NCBI GenBank assembly: GCA_964500805.1
Contig: CAZCQH010000006.1
Span: 62,001 to 126,000, forward strand
DNA: 64,000 nt
Source of the DNA: Ga0077555 sp964500805
GTDB taxonomy: Bacteria; Pseudomonadota; Alphaproteobacteria; Rhizobiales; Hyphomicrobiaceae
Direction: 5' to 3'
The stretch's first letter is position 1. Every line of letters begins with the position of its first letter. The notes beneath the pieces are model-generated. The model saw nothing but the letters and a program-made list of their open reading frames with translations, did no database searches and was not told the DNA's origin. The position numbers and the translations under genes were made by a program. Below, in pieces: positions 27,027 to 36,501 of this stretch.

Positions 27027-28244
27027 ATGACCGCAACATCGGCTCGGCCTGTGGTCGTCTCCGCATCCCACGAGCGCACCGAGGCTGGTCCGCTGCCCGA
27101 TCCAGTGGCACGTGCAATGGCGATCGCGCCGCTGATCGATGCGGCGGTTGAGATCATCGAGACCACAAGGCGAATCCCTGAGCCGCTGCTCACTGAGCTG
27201 CATAATGCTCGCCTGCCGCGGCTGTTCCTGCCTCGCTCGCTCGGCGGCGATCAGGTGGACCCTGTCACGTATTTCCGCACCATCGAGCGCATTTCGCGGC
27301 ACGATGCGTCGATCGGCTGGAACCTGTTCGTCGGCAACAGCACCTGCTTGCAGGCACCGTTTCTGCCGCCCGAGACGGGGCGGAAGATCTGGGGAGATCC
27401 TCGTGCGCTGATCGCTTGGGGACCGCCCAACCAGTGCCGCGCGACGGCAGTGCCTGGGGGCTATCGCATTAGCGGGCGCTGGGATTTCGCCTCGGGCTGC
27501 CGGCAGGCGAGCTGGATCGGCTGCCACGGATTCGTCGTCGAGCCGGACGGAGCACTGCGGCTCAATCGGTTCGGCAAACCTACGGTGCGGACGCTGCTGC
27601 TTCCGCTCGCGCAGGCGACGCTGCTTGACACCTGGGACACGATCGGGCTGCGCGGGACCGCGTCGGACAGCTACGAGGTCAACGACATCTTCGTGCCCGA
27701 AGCCTTCAGCTCGACGCGTGAAGACCCGACGCTCAGGCGGGAGCCCGGACCGCTCTATGCCTTCCCGATGCAGGGCCTCTATGCGATCGGCGTCGCAGGC
27801 TGCGCGATCGGCACCGCCCGGGCGATGCTGGAGGAGCTGATGTCGATCGCGACGCGAAAGACGCCGCGCGGACTTTCGCGCCTAGCGGACATGCCGAGTC
27901 TGCAAGGCGGCATTGGCCGTGCGGAAGCCCGGCTCGGCTCAGCAGCGGCCTATGTGCGAGAGACGCTTTCCGAAATCTATGGTCGCGCACCGGAATGGGA
28001 GATTATCGACGTCAACGATCGCGGCCGCGTTCGGCTTGTCTCGGCGAACGCGATCCAAGCGGCAATCGAGGTGGCGGATTTCGTCTACAAGGAAGCGGGC
28101 GTCGATTCGATCTTCAAGGGTTCCGGCATCGAGCGCCGTTTTCGCGACATCCATACGCTGTCGCAGCAGATTCAGTCGCGTGGCGCCCACTTCGAAGCCG
28201 TCGGGCAGATCCTGCTCGGCAATCCGCCCGAGCATTTCCTCTGA
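27027..28244 (+). CDS. Acyl-CoA dehydrogenase-fold flavin monooxygenase-like protein
   Basis: 405 aa with the acyl-CoA dehydrogenase fold. An N-terminal helical domain contains RLFLPRSLGGDQVDPVTYFRTIERISRHDASIGWNL. A beta domain contains RISGRWDFASGC and DTWDTIGLRGTASDSYEV. The C-terminal helical domain lacks an obvious catalytic Glu of true dehydrogenases. This resembles group D flavin monooxygenase oxygenases (DszC, HsaA-like), which need a separate flavin reductase. GAGGAGCG precedes the ATG. Substrate unknown. Confidence 0.82.
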   Translation: MTATSARPVVVSASHERTEAGPLPDPVARAMAIAPLIDAAVEIIETTRRIPEPLLTELHNARLPRLFLPRSLGGDQVDPVTYFRTIERISRHDASIGWNLFVGNSTCLQAPFLPPETGRKIWGDPRALIAWGPPNQCRATAVPGGYRISGRWDFASGCRQASWIGCHGFVVEPDGALRLNRFGKPTVRTLLLPLAQATLLDTWDTIGLRGTASDSYEVNDIFVPEAFSSTREDPTLRREPGPLYAFPMQGLYAIGVAGCAIGTARAMLEELMSIATRKTPRGLSRLADMPSLQGGIGRAEARLGSAAAYVRETLSEIYGRAPEWEIIDVNDRGRVRLVSANAIQAAIEVADFVYKEAGVDSIFKGSGIERRFRDIHTLSQQIQSRGAHFEAVGQILLGNPPEHFL

Positions 28245-28324
28245 GGATGTGCCGCATCCTGATCTCAGTGACGGATGCGCGCGTACGTGGGACGTCCGCA
28301 TTGCCGACGTGATACGTCCTTTGC

Positions 28325-29263
28325 ATGGATAACCTGACGCACAGCCTGCTCGGCGCCGTGCTTGGACAGCTCGGCCTAAAGCGCCGGACCGGTCTGGCCA
28401 TGCCGGCGCTCATCATCGGCGCCAATCTGCCCGACATCGACGCATTTTCATTGCTGCTCGGGCCCGAGTCGCTTGCGATCCGGCGCGGTGTGACGCACGG
28501 TCCCTTCGGCGTGCTGCTGCTGCCGCCGCTGCTGACCGGTGTCCTGCTGATGTTCGACCGCTGGCAGACACGCCGCGGCCACAGGCCCGAACGGCGCCCG
28601 CCGGTGCATACCGGATGGCTGCTGGCGCTGGCCTACCTCGGCACGCTGAGCCATCCGCTGCTCGACTGGTTCAACAGCTATGGCATTCGCTTGCTCGAGC
28701 CGTTCTCGAGCCGCTGGTTCGCCGCCGATACGCTCTTCATCATCGATCTGTGGCTGTGGGCGGCACTGATCGCGGGCGTGTCGTGGTCGCTCTGGCTGGA
28801 GCGTCGTGGCCACGCCGGCTGGCGCAAGCCGGCCGTCATCTGCTTCGCGGTCATAGGCACCTACGTCGTGCTCAATGGCCTGATCAGCCAGCATGCCGAG
28901 GCGATTACGACCGCCGAGGTGGAACGCAGCTTCGCAAGGAAGCCGACGCTGGTCGTTGCCGCGCCTGTCCCCGTCACGTTCTGGAAGCGGCGCATGCTGT
29001 GGCGCTGCGATCACGACCATGGGTTCGGCAGCTTCGGCGTGCCGGGCCACGTTGCACTCGAACCCGAGGCGTTGCCCCACGGTCTGCCCAGTGTTGCGCT
29101 CGACAAGCTCGCGAAAATTGACGCTGGCGTGCGTGCCTATCTTTTCTGGTCCAGGATGCCAGTGGTCACTCGCGAGGGAGACACGATCACATTGCGTGAT
29201 CAGCGCTTCATGCATCGTGTGGCTCCAGGCGGCTTTACGCTGACACGCAGCGTACCGCCGTAG
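28325..29263 (+). CDS. YdjM-like membrane-bound metal-dependent hydrolase
   Basis: 312 aa. The N-terminal MDNLTHSLLGAVLGQLGL with His6, GANLPDIDAF and GVTHGPFGVLLLP are the signature of the YdjM/DUF457 group, in which conserved His and Asp residues bind metal at the membrane face. HPLLDWFNSYG adds further ligands. About five membrane segments lie in residues 20-185, followed by a soluble domain of about 110 residues. In E. coli ydjM is SOS-induced, but nothing here shows a LexA box. Function unknown. Confidence 0.85.
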   Translation: MDNLTHSLLGAVLGQLGLKRRTGLAMPALIIGANLPDIDAFSLLLGPESLAIRRGVTHGPFGVLLLPPLLTGVLLMFDRWQTRRGHRPERRPPVHTGWLLALAYLGTLSHPLLDWFNSYGIRLLEPFSSRWFAADTLFIIDLWLWAALIAGVSWSLWLERRGHAGWRKPAVICFAVIGTYVVLNGLISQHAEAITTAEVERSFARKPTLVVAAPVPVTFWKRRMLWRCDHDHGFGSFGVPGHVALEPEALPHGLPSVALDKLAKIDAGVRAYLFWSRMPVVTREGDTITLRDQRFMHRVAPGGFTLTRSVPP

Positions 29264-29372
29264 GCGCGTGGTGGCGCTGTCCTCTAACGCGACTCATTTG
29301 CTGCTTCGGAAGGCCCAACGGCCCGGCAGCAGATGCCCACCCCCCGCATCGGCCGTCCCAACCTGAGGGGCG

Positions 29373-30248
29373 TCACCGCTGTGCTGCTTTGGCACTGCCG
29401 TTCACACGCCCGAGCTTTGTGATGAGCTGGGCGGAAATGCGCCCTGTTGGCATCATGCCTTGATCCATCTCGAACTCTCGGATGGCCCGAAGCGTTTCGT
29501 CGGTGCTCCGGCCATCGATCTTGCCGGAGAAGTAACCGAGTTGCGCCAGCGACTGCTGCACCGAGCGCACAACATGCTCGGCCCCGGGGGAACGTAGGGG
29601 TCGCTGGCGAGAGTGCGGCGTTGCAGCCACCGCGGGCGGCACGCCTTGCAAGTGCCGCAGCAATGGCTCCGATGGTTCACCGCTCACTGGCAATCCATTG
29701 TCGTGCTCATAGGCCATGATGGCTGCGCGCGTCCCGAGGCCGACAATGCCGTCCAGCGCACCAGGCTCGTAGCCTTTTTGCCCGAGCAGTCTCTGCACGC
29801 CTTTCACGATCTCCGGCATGCGCATGTCGCCTTCCGCACTTGGTGAGCCGTGCGCACTAGCATCAGGACCGGAAGGGCCTGTGGAAGCAATTGCTGGTGG
29901 TACAATCCTGTCCAAGAGGCCGGGTTGAGCGGCAAAGCGTCCTGTCCGCGAAGTGTCCACCAAATCGTTGACCTTGTCTTTCGGCTGTGTGGGCGAAGAG
30001 ACCGGTAGCTTCGGCGCGATCTGTGCTTCAGCGCTTGCATCGATCAGCGACTGGATCGTCAAACCTTCTCTTGGCTCAAGCGCAAGGCGCCGCGCACGTT
30101 CCGTATCGGCGCGTAACTTGGCTTTAGCGCGTGCACTAGCGACGCCTGGAGCATGTTCCTGGAAGTAGAAAATATTCATGCCCGCGAGCCCCGCGACAAT
30201 GAGGAAACTTGTAAGGGCGATGCGCGCTTTGACGGGAGAAAGACTCAT
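29373..30248 (-). CDS. Membrane-anchored protein with two peptidoglycan-binding domains
   Basis: 291 aa: a short cytoplasmic start, a membrane anchor at about 10-29, a long Pro/Ser/Ala-rich linker, then two PG_binding_1 three-helix repeats: VKGVQRLLGQKGYEPGALDGIVGLGTRAAIMAYE (about 148-182) and VRSVQQSLAQLGYFSGKIDGRSTDETLRAIREFE (about 227-260). Probably a cell-wall-attached envelope protein. It lies downstream of the sensor kinase on the same strand, 40 nt apart, and is likely cotranscribed. Confidence 0.88.
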   Translation of the reverse strand: MSLSPVKARIALTSFLIVAGLAGMNIFYFQEHAPGVASARAKAKLRADTERARRLALEPREGLTIQSLIDASAEAQIAPKLPVSSPTQPKDKVNDLVDTSRTGRFAAQPGLLDRIVPPAIASTGPSGPDASAHGSPSAEGDMRMPEIVKGVQRLLGQKGYEPGALDGIVGLGTRAAIMAYEHDNGLPVSGEPSEPLLRHLQGVPPAVAATPHSRQRPLRSPGAEHVVRSVQQSLAQLGYFSGKIDGRSTDETLRAIREFEMDQGMMPTGRISAQLITKLGRVNGSAKAAQR

Positions 30249-30288
30249 GACGGATTGTCCTGCGTCACATCAGCGATCAGGGTCGGCC

Positions 30289-32175
30289 TCACACACCGGC
30301 ATGCACCTTCGAGATCGACACCGCTGATGTCCCTTCCGCGTCAACGGCTCGTGCCTTCTGCGCGTAGGCGGCGAATTCGACAACACCCGCGGGTATCTCG
30401 CGTCCCGCTGTCACCGAATTTGGTTCCTCGGCGGGGCCATCGATCGGCAAAGTGATCATGAAGCGTGAGCCCTTGCCAACCTCACTCTCGATCGAGAGCG
30501 TTCCACCCTGCAGCTCAAGCAGGCCGCGCACTATGGAAAGCCCTAAGCCTGCGCCTTCATTCTCTCGCGCATAGCGCGTATCGATTTGGTAAAAAGGCTG
30601 GCCGAGCTTGGCAATGTGCTCGGGCGCAATGCCGATGCCGGTGTCCCTGACCGCTATCTCAAGTTCGCTGCCAATGCGCTGGGCCGTTAGACGCACCTCT
30701 CCACCCGCACCTGTGAACTTGCAGGCGTTGGACACGAGGTTGATCAGAATCTGGCGCACTGCCCGTCTGTCGGCGAGGACGTCGGGTAGCGACTCCGCGA
30801 TATCGCAGACAAGAGCCACCCCTTTGGTTTGCGCCATGGGGCGTAGCGTCTCCATTGCGCAGGGCGCCACCTCGGTGATGTCGAGCGCTTCGGGGACGAC
30901 GGAGAGCTTGCCAGACTCGATCTTTGACACGTCGAGAAGGTCTTTCACCAGGCTCAACAAATGTTCGCCGCTCTGGTGGATGATGCGGCAGTAATCCGCC
31001 TGCTTCGGATCGCGCGCCTTGATCAGAAGATCGCGATGCAGCAATTCCGAGAAACCGATGATCGCACTGAGTGGGGTCCTGAGCTCGTGGCTCATCGTTG
31101 CGAGGAAGGAGGTTTTGGCGCGGCTTGCGCGCTCAGCCTCGTCGCGGGCGTGCGCGATCGTATCGGCCTCGATCTTGCGTAGCGAGATGTCACGGGTGAC
31201 CGCGATGACCGAGCCGGCACCCATTACGCCGTTCCGGGGACCGACCGGCTGGCAGCGCATTTCGACCCAGATATGCTTTGCGCCCAGGCCATCGGCACGC
31301 TCGACCTCGATACGGAATTCTTCCGAAACCGGCATGCCCTTGGCGAGACAACGGGTCAGCGAATGCGCATGCCGGACGCGGTCCTCTGGCGACAACAGGT
31401 CACTCAGCCCACTGCCCATCAGCCGCTCCGGTGCGACTGCGAACAGCGATCGGCTGGCGAGCGAGGCGAACGTCACTTCTCCCGTCGCCTCGTGGCGGGT
31501 GATGAGATCGTTCGCGTTCTCGGCAATCAGTCGGTAGAGTTCGCGGCTCGTCTCGATCTCGCGTTGCGAGCTGCGGTGAATCTTCTGAATGCTTGCTGCG
31601 AGCGTACCGGCATAGGCGATGGCGCCGAGATGCGTCAGCAAAGCAAACTGAGTTTCGGTTACAGGCAGCGGAAGCTGCGAGGGCACGAGACCGGCCATTG
31701 TCGCCGCGTGAAGGCCGATCAGGGCAGCAACGGCCAGAACCGCGGCAATGAGCATCATGCGTCGGTCAGCCGATAGTGCGGCTTCGAGCGGCACCAGGGC
31801 GAGCCAGGCCACAGCAAAAGACGCTGATCCGCCCGAAAGCGCTGCCGCGATGACAATGATGGCAGTCAGGTTACCCGCGGTGAACAGGTGCGCGACTTCC
31901 AAATCGCCCGTACGCGACAGATAAGCAGCAATGCCAAGTTGCGAGATGAAGCAGAGAGAAGCAATGCCTGCGGCGACGCCGCCAGCACCTATCCAGGCGA
32001 AGTAAGCCGCAAAGACGACAGCTGATAGGGCTCCGCCGAGAACATGCGAAGCAATCAGTGAAAGATGTCTCGCGTTCAGAACTGAATCGCCGCGAGCCAA
32101 TGGATGCACGTAGGATCCGAACAGGCGATCCAACAGCGCACCGGATTGAATGACACGATCCGCAACCACGCCCAC
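30289..32175 (-). CDS. Membrane sensor histidine kinase with PAS domain (DivJ-like)
   Basis: 628 aa. About six membrane segments lie in residues 38-200, followed by a PAS domain (about 210-335) and HisKA with phospho-acceptor His363 in SHELRTPL. The HATPase domain shows N box NLVSNACKFT, G1 RDTGIGI, F box PFYQID and G2 GAGLGLSIV. The HisKA sequence FLATMSHELRTPLSAIIGFSE is of the DivJ/PleC type that controls the DivK-CtrA cell-cycle pathway in alphaproteobacteria. The polytopic N-terminus favours DivJ, but this is a tentative parallel. The start is GTG at 32175. Confidence 0.85.
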   Translation of the reverse strand: MGVVADRVIQSGALLDRLFGSYVHPLARGDSVLNARHLSLIASHVLGGALSAVVFAAYFAWIGAGGVAAGIASLCFISQLGIAAYLSRTGDLEVAHLFTAGNLTAIIVIAAALSGGSASFAVAWLALVPLEAALSADRRMMLIAAVLAVAALIGLHAATMAGLVPSQLPLPVTETQFALLTHLGAIAYAGTLAASIQKIHRSSQREIETSRELYRLIAENANDLITRHEATGEVTFASLASRSLFAVAPERLMGSGLSDLLSPEDRVRHAHSLTRCLAKGMPVSEEFRIEVERADGLGAKHIWVEMRCQPVGPRNGVMGAGSVIAVTRDISLRKIEADTIAHARDEAERASRAKTSFLATMSHELRTPLSAIIGFSELLHRDLLIKARDPKQADYCRIIHQSGEHLLSLVKDLLDVSKIESGKLSVVPEALDITEVAPCAMETLRPMAQTKGVALVCDIAESLPDVLADRRAVRQILINLVSNACKFTGAGGEVRLTAQRIGSELEIAVRDTGIGIAPEHIAKLGQPFYQIDTRYARENEGAGLGLSIVRGLLELQGGTLSIESEVGKGSRFMITLPIDGPAEEPNSVTAGREIPAGVVEFAAYAQKARAVDAEGTSAVSISKVHAGV

Positions 32176-32443
32176 AGCATCGCCCGACAGCGATGTCCCT
32201 AGAAGCTACACGCGAACTGTGAGCCATTAGGCTTAATGAAGCTTGAAAGGCCGCGTTTTTTCGGAGCGGCTCTCTAACTCATCGCAGGCCAGAAGAACGT
32301 TCGTTGGTTACTAATCCGTTAAAACGAACGTTCGAATTCGCCTAAAACCGTGCCGCCCGTATTGCCGCTATGTTTGGGTGCGACTGCTAGAACATCTCCG
32401 TCACAACAAGGATCGCCAAGATCCGAGATTGACGGGGATGGTC

Positions 32444-32773
32444 ATGATGTTTCTGATCCGCACAGCTTTCTGGCTGTCGCTCGTGGTTCTGTTGCTGCCG
32501 ACGGATCCGCAAAAGCAGGCGAAACTCTATGCAACGGCTTCCGGAGCCGTGGCGCATGTTGCGACGTTCTGCGATCGCAATCGTTCACTCTGTGAACGGG
32601 GCAGCGAATACTGGGCCGTGTTCCAGACCAAGCTCGAGTTCGGCGGCCGGATGGCTTTCGACATTGCGAGCGAGCGTCTTTTTGGCAGCTCCCCGCGCCA
32701 GCCGGGATCGGCCGTCGTGAGCCCGACCGCCAGCACGCCGGTGCCCGCAGTGCGCAAACCGACCGGTGTCTGA
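32444..32773 (+). CDS. DUF5330-like small membrane-anchored protein
   Basis: 109 aa. One N-terminal hydrophobic segment (MMFLIRTAFWLSLVVLLLP) is followed by a short domain with two Cys (ATFCDRNRSLCERGS) and a Pro/Ser/Thr tail. It matches the short Rhizobiales family I know as DUF5330, which characteristically precedes sufE, as here. Three ATG codons compete for the start (32438, 32444, 32447); the GGGG at 32434-32437 best suits 32444 or 32447. Function unknown. Confidence 0.65.
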   Translation: MMFLIRTAFWLSLVVLLLPTDPQKQAKLYATASGAVAHVATFCDRNRSLCERGSEYWAVFQTKLEFGGRMAFDIASERLFGSSPRQPGSAVVSPTASTPVPAVRKPTGV

Positions 32774-32869
32774 ATCGCCAGGCGGTATCCCTCATCGGCA
32801 ATCAGCCCTTGCACTTGCGGCCTCTAGCGTCCAAGTCAGGGGCAGGTTGATCAGGGTACCCGGCCGCCG

Positions 32870-33295
32870 ATGACGCTCCTCGACCAGATCCGTTCCGACT
32901 TCGAGCTTCTTGACGATTGGGAAGACCGTTACCGCTATGTGATCGAGCTCGGCCGGACATTGCCGCCGCTGCCGGAGCAGTCGAGAACAGATGCCAATAA
33001 GGTGCGTGGCTGTGCGAGTCAGGTATGGCTCGCCAAGTCGGTGCATCCGTCGCCAAACGGCCCCGTGCTCGATTATGCCGGCGACAGCGACGCCCACATC
33101 GTTCGCGGTCTCATAGCCATTCTGTTTGCAGTCGTGAATGGCAGAACGGCTGGCGACATCCTGGCTGCCGAGCCGCATAAGGTCTTCGGCGAGCTCGGTC
33201 TCAATGAGCACCTGACGCCGCAGCGCTCGAATGGTCTGGCCTCCATGGTCCAGCGCATCCGGCGTGACGCCGATGAGGCGCTGGCCCAGACTTAA
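32870..33295 (+). CDS. sufE: SufE family cysteine desulfuration protein
   Basis: 141-aa sulfur acceptor that takes persulfide from a SufS-type cysteine desulfurase for Fe-S cluster assembly. The family start IRSDFELLDDWEDRYRYVIELGR, the sulfur-accepting Cys in KVRGCASQVWL (about residue 48) and LGLNEHLTPQRSNGL are all present. The rest of the suf operon is not in the window, which is normal for this Rhizobiales copy. It converges with the DUF6456 gene. Confidence 0.95.
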   Translation: MTLLDQIRSDFELLDDWEDRYRYVIELGRTLPPLPEQSRTDANKVRGCASQVWLAKSVHPSPNGPVLDYAGDSDAHIVRGLIAILFAVVNGRTAGDILAAEPHKVFGELGLNEHLTPQRSNGLASMVQRIRRDADEALAQT

Positions 33296-33315
33296 GTTCA
33301 GCGTTGTCGCCCGGT

Positions 33316-34212
33316 TCAGTTGCTCCCAGGCGCCCGCCTTGCGGGCAGCCGGTATTTGGGTGCGCCCCAATGCTGGAGCCGGCTCCTGACTGCGACTTCC
33401 GGACTTTCAGTTGGCAACAATCCGTAGTAGCGGGCGAGTGCCGTCAAGGCGTGCTGCAGGAAACGGCGAGCCGACCGTTGCGGCAGCGAGGCCGTTCTTT
33501 CGATCTCCTCGAGCCCTTTCAGGTGACCACACACGTCGATCAAGAGATCGATGTACTCCGTGCCGACTGCTGCCAGCGCTCTCAGCGCGCGCTCCCGGGC
33601 TGCCTCTGTGCCCTCCGACACGCTGGCACTGGCTCCCGATGCTGCGCGTTGCGAGCGGCCGATCTGAGGGATGCCGTCATATCTTTGCGTGACACGCGGT
33701 GTAAGACCGGCGCGCCAGAGATCGTAGCTCAGTCGTTCGCCGGCCTCGTACTGCTCACGCGTGAGCAGCGCTTCGCCGCTTTTCGAAGCGCGCGCCCTGA
33801 GCTTCGATAGCGGGCTCTCCTCCGGGTTGAAACTCGGCTGCGGCACGCGATCGCCGGAGCTTGATTCTCCTTTAGCCCAAGCGATGCGCCGCGACCTGAT
33901 ATGGGTGCCCGCCGCGATCAGCTCGGTGCGAATCCGCCGCGCCGTCTCGCGACCGCGACGCGAGATCACGTAGCGAGCGCCCGACTCAGAGGCGAGCTGC
34001 GATCCGAGCAAGGACCGCAGACATCCTGCTGGCACGATGGCAGCCACCGTGATGTCCCCGTGCCGCTGGCAATAGACCTCAACCGTCTCGTCGTCGCCCA
34101 TCGACGGAATCAATGCGGCCCGCGCGATGAATGCACCCTTGCGCGCGAGCAGAATCAAGGCTTTTGCGTCGTCGTCGGGCATGGCTCCGCCATCCCTCGC
34201 AAATGAGGTCAT
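33316..34212 (-). CDS. DUF6456 domain protein, probable DNA-binding regulator
   Basis: 298 aa. The C-terminal half carries LTREQYEAGERLSYDLWRAGLTPRVTQRYD, the hallmark of DUF6456, and ends with a helical region resembling a helix-turn-helix (QRSARRFLQHALTALARYYG). The N-terminal part has a winged-helix-like segment (YVISRRGRETARRIR). The ATG at 34212 is preferred over a TTG two codons upstream. It follows the DnaA-domain-IV gene on the same strand by 38 nt, an arrangement I know from Rhizobiales. Function unproven. Confidence 0.72.
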   Translation of the reverse strand: MTSFARDGGAMPDDDAKALILLARKGAFIARAALIPSMGDDETVEVYCQRHGDITVAAIVPAGCLRSLLGSQLASESGARYVISRRGRETARRIRTELIAAGTHIRSRRIAWAKGESSSGDRVPQPSFNPEESPLSKLRARASKSGEALLTREQYEAGERLSYDLWRAGLTPRVTQRYDGIPQIGRSQRAASGASASVSEGTEAARERALRALAAVGTEYIDLLIDVCGHLKGLEEIERTASLPQRSARRFLQHALTALARYYGLLPTESPEVAVRSRLQHWGAPKYRLPARRAPGSN

Positions 34213-34250
34213 GTTCAAGCGTTCCTGTTGGTTGGAGTGCAGAAATTCGG

Positions 34251-34625
34251 TCAGTGCGAACGCTGCGACGCCGAAAGTCGCGCCAGGCGAGCGACGATGC
34301 CCTCGACGAGGTCGAGCGTGCGGTTGAACCGCGGCTCGTCACGGCGGTCCTCAACGCGGCTGCATGCGTGCATCACCGTAGTCCGGTCACGTCCGTAAAG
34401 TCGGCCGATATCCGCCAGCGGCATCGCAGCGGTGACATGGGCCAGATACATGACGATCTGGCGGGCTTCGGCGATATCGGCCGCATCCCTCGTTGAAGAT
34501 CGTAAGCGGTCGCGCGGCACATCGAATATCTGCGATACCGTGATCTCAATAATTTCACTGCGGGTCGGACGGACGGCAAGCGAGGGCGGAAGATTTGAGA
34601 CCGGGCAGCTATTCTGCATATGCAT
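34251..34625 (-). CDS. Stand-alone DnaA domain IV-like DNA-binding protein
   Basis: 124 aa. Residues about 25-100 match the C-terminal DNA-binding domain of DnaA: RQIVMYLAHVTAAMPLADIGRLYGRDRTTVMHAC, including the DnaA-box recognition helix signature GRDxTTVxHA. The AAA+ ATPase part is absent, so it can bind but not open DNA. Such short proteins could act as transcription regulators or compete for DnaA boxes. The upstream 199 nt are AT-rich and probably hold the promoter. Cotranscribed with the DUF6456 gene. Confidence 0.82.
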   Translation of the reverse strand: MHMQNSCPVSNLPPSLAVRPTRSEIIEITVSQIFDVPRDRLRSSTRDAADIAEARQIVMYLAHVTAAMPLADIGRLYGRDRTTVMHACSRVEDRRDEPRFNRTLDLVEGIVARLARLSASQRSH

Positions 34626-34824
34626 TTTTCACCGGATGGATATCTGCTTTCCGGAAAGACAATAAAAGAACTTGATCCTAGGAACAATCGCAGTGCAATG
34701 TTAATCTTTACAATGAAAATTAAAGCACGCGACGATCCGAATAGCAGATCTCGAGTGCGGAGAAAGCACAACCTTCGTCACTCGACGGATTTGCAACGGG
34801 TGCGGTTGCAGAATTAGTAGTTGC

Positions 34825-35352
34825 TTAGAATTTCCCGAGCTTCTGGTTCTGCAGGCCCGAGCCCAGCAGTGGGCGGCGCGAGGAGATCACGCCCGGATTG
34901 ACGCCGGCCCAGCCGATCTCACCGGAAAGCCGGCCGTATTCGATCTTCGGGCAACGGTTCATGACGACCTTGAGGCCGGCAGCCTCGGCTTCCGCCGCCG
35001 CTTCATCATTGCGCACGGTGAGCTGCATCCAGATCACCTTGAGGCCGAGCTTATCCTTCAAGCGGATCGCCTCACGGGTGATCTCAAGCGCGGCTTCAGA
35101 GTTGCGGAAGATGTCGACCATGTCGACTGGCGGCGGCACGTCTGCAAGCTCACCGTAGACTTTGCGCCCCAAGATCTCCTGCTCCGCAAGCCCCGGATTG
35201 ATTGGGTGCATCGTATAGCCTTTGCCGCCGAGATACTTCTGCACGAAGTAGCTTGGCCGGCTGATGTTGGCCGATGCGCCCACCATTGCCACGCTTTTCA
35301 CGCTGCCTAGAATGTCGGCGATGTAGCTGTCGTCGTAGCGATCGTGGTTCAT
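34825..35352 (-). CDS. CoA-binding protein (YccU-like)
   Basis: 175-aa single-domain Rossmann protein. It starts with SVAMVGASANISRPSYFVQKYLGGKGYTMHPINPG, the CoA/nucleotide-binding fingerprint seen in the alpha subunit of succinyl-CoA synthetase, and ends with VMNRCPKIEYGRL. Length fits the YccU family. These proteins bind CoA but have no proven reaction. It is 40 nt from the GH114 gene on the same strand. Confidence 0.9.
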   Translation of the reverse strand: MNHDRYDDSYIADILGSVKSVAMVGASANISRPSYFVQKYLGGKGYTMHPINPGLAEQEILGRKVYGELADVPPPVDMVDIFRNSEAALEITREAIRLKDKLGLKVIWMQLTVRNDEAAAEAEAAGLKVVMNRCPKIEYGRLSGEIGWAGVNPGVISSRRPLLGSGLQNQKLGKF

Positions 35353-35392
35353 GGCAACGCGTTCCCGCCATCCGGCCCATCTGATGCGACGC

Positions 35393-36418
35393 TCAGTTGT
35401 TCGACCAGCCGCGGGGACGTCCGCTTCCGCTCGTTCCCGATGGCAGGTCTCCGACCCGCAACGAGCCGAGCGACCGCTCAGCGAAGTGGGGCACGAACCC
35501 CTCAGCTGTCAATGTCTTCCGTGCTCCGGCGACGTGCCCTGCGTTGTCGATATACTCGACGGCAAGCACAGGCTTAGCCTCTGCCGTCAGTTCCTTGAGC
35601 AGCGCTGTGCGACGCTGAATGACGTCAGCCGGATTGGGCTTCCTGTCATCGAATTCGCCGTAGAGGAGGTCTTCCTTGCCGATGGCATCGATGATGCGGC
35701 GATAGCTGGCATCCACCAGTAGTTCCTCGCCGTTCTGCGGCACCACGAGAAAACCTGGCCGCGCCTTCCGCCCGCGATCGGCGATCTCTGCGACAAAGCT
35801 CTGCATGTCCTGTTTAGCGCTCGGCCGGCCTCGCGCGACCTCCTCAAGGCTCGAGTCGACCTTGTCGAGCCACACTCCGTCGAAGCCCGCCTCCAGGACG
35901 CGATCCAGGTAGCCATCCTTGCCTAGGATGAGCGCTTTCCAGCGGGGATCCCAGTATCGCACCGCGTGGTTTCCGCCCCATTCCTTGTTGCGCCCGGCCA
36001 GCCAGCTCGGCGCGAACAGCCAGCCAAGCCAACTCGTGTACCAGCGCCCGCCCCACAGCCAATTCCAGTAGTAGCGGTAGGTCTCAGCTTCGCCGATCGA
36101 CATGTAGCAGAGGATCACCCGCAACGACCCGTCAGGCTTGGTTTTCAGTCGCTGCAGATCGGCCGGCCGGAGCCGCCCCTCCTCGCTCCCATCGCGCGAG
36201 TAATCGATCACCAGCACGTCGTAAGGTGACGCCGCGAGCGTACCGACATCGAGGTTCTGCAGCTGATAACCCCAGCTTCTCACCTGAGCGACCGCACCAA
36301 GCCGATGTGCCGAGGCGGGCGCCTGCTGCGCCGATGCTTCGGTTGCCAAGATTGCGATGGCAAGAGCGGCGAAAACGGCGCTTGAAGCGCGGCCCCGTCC
36401 GATCTGCGTTATGCTCAT
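35393..36418 (-). CDS. Secreted GH114-like glycosidase (endo-alpha-1,4-polygalactosaminidase family)
   Basis: 341 aa. The signal peptide spans residues 1-31 with an AlaXAla cleavage site (TEASAQQ). The mature part is the GH114 TIM barrel: YDVLVIDYSRDG (Asp on strand), RVILCYMSIGEAETYRYYW (Glu) and AGFDGVWLDKVDS (Asp). Family members hydrolyse galactosaminogalactan-type exopolysaccharide and are often biofilm-related. The ATG at 36418 gives the clean signal peptide; the open frame upstream does not. No polysaccharide cluster (pel) is nearby. Confidence 0.82.
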   Translation of the reverse strand: MSITQIGRGRASSAVFAALAIAILATEASAQQAPASAHRLGAVAQVRSWGYQLQNLDVGTLAASPYDVLVIDYSRDGSEEGRLRPADLQRLKTKPDGSLRVILCYMSIGEAETYRYYWNWLWGGRWYTSWLGWLFAPSWLAGRNKEWGGNHAVRYWDPRWKALILGKDGYLDRVLEAGFDGVWLDKVDSSLEEVARGRPSAKQDMQSFVAEIADRGRKARPGFLVVPQNGEELLVDASYRRIIDAIGKEDLLYGEFDDRKPNPADVIQRRTALLKELTAEAKPVLAVEYIDNAGHVAGARKTLTAEGFVPHFAERSLGSLRVGDLPSGTSGSGRPRGWSNN

Positions 36419-36501
36419 GTGGCAGGTTCCAAGCTGGCGATGGCGCTGCGAGCAAGTAGGTCCAGCCCACCAACCCAATATCTACTCTTCTCCGCAACAG
36501 C

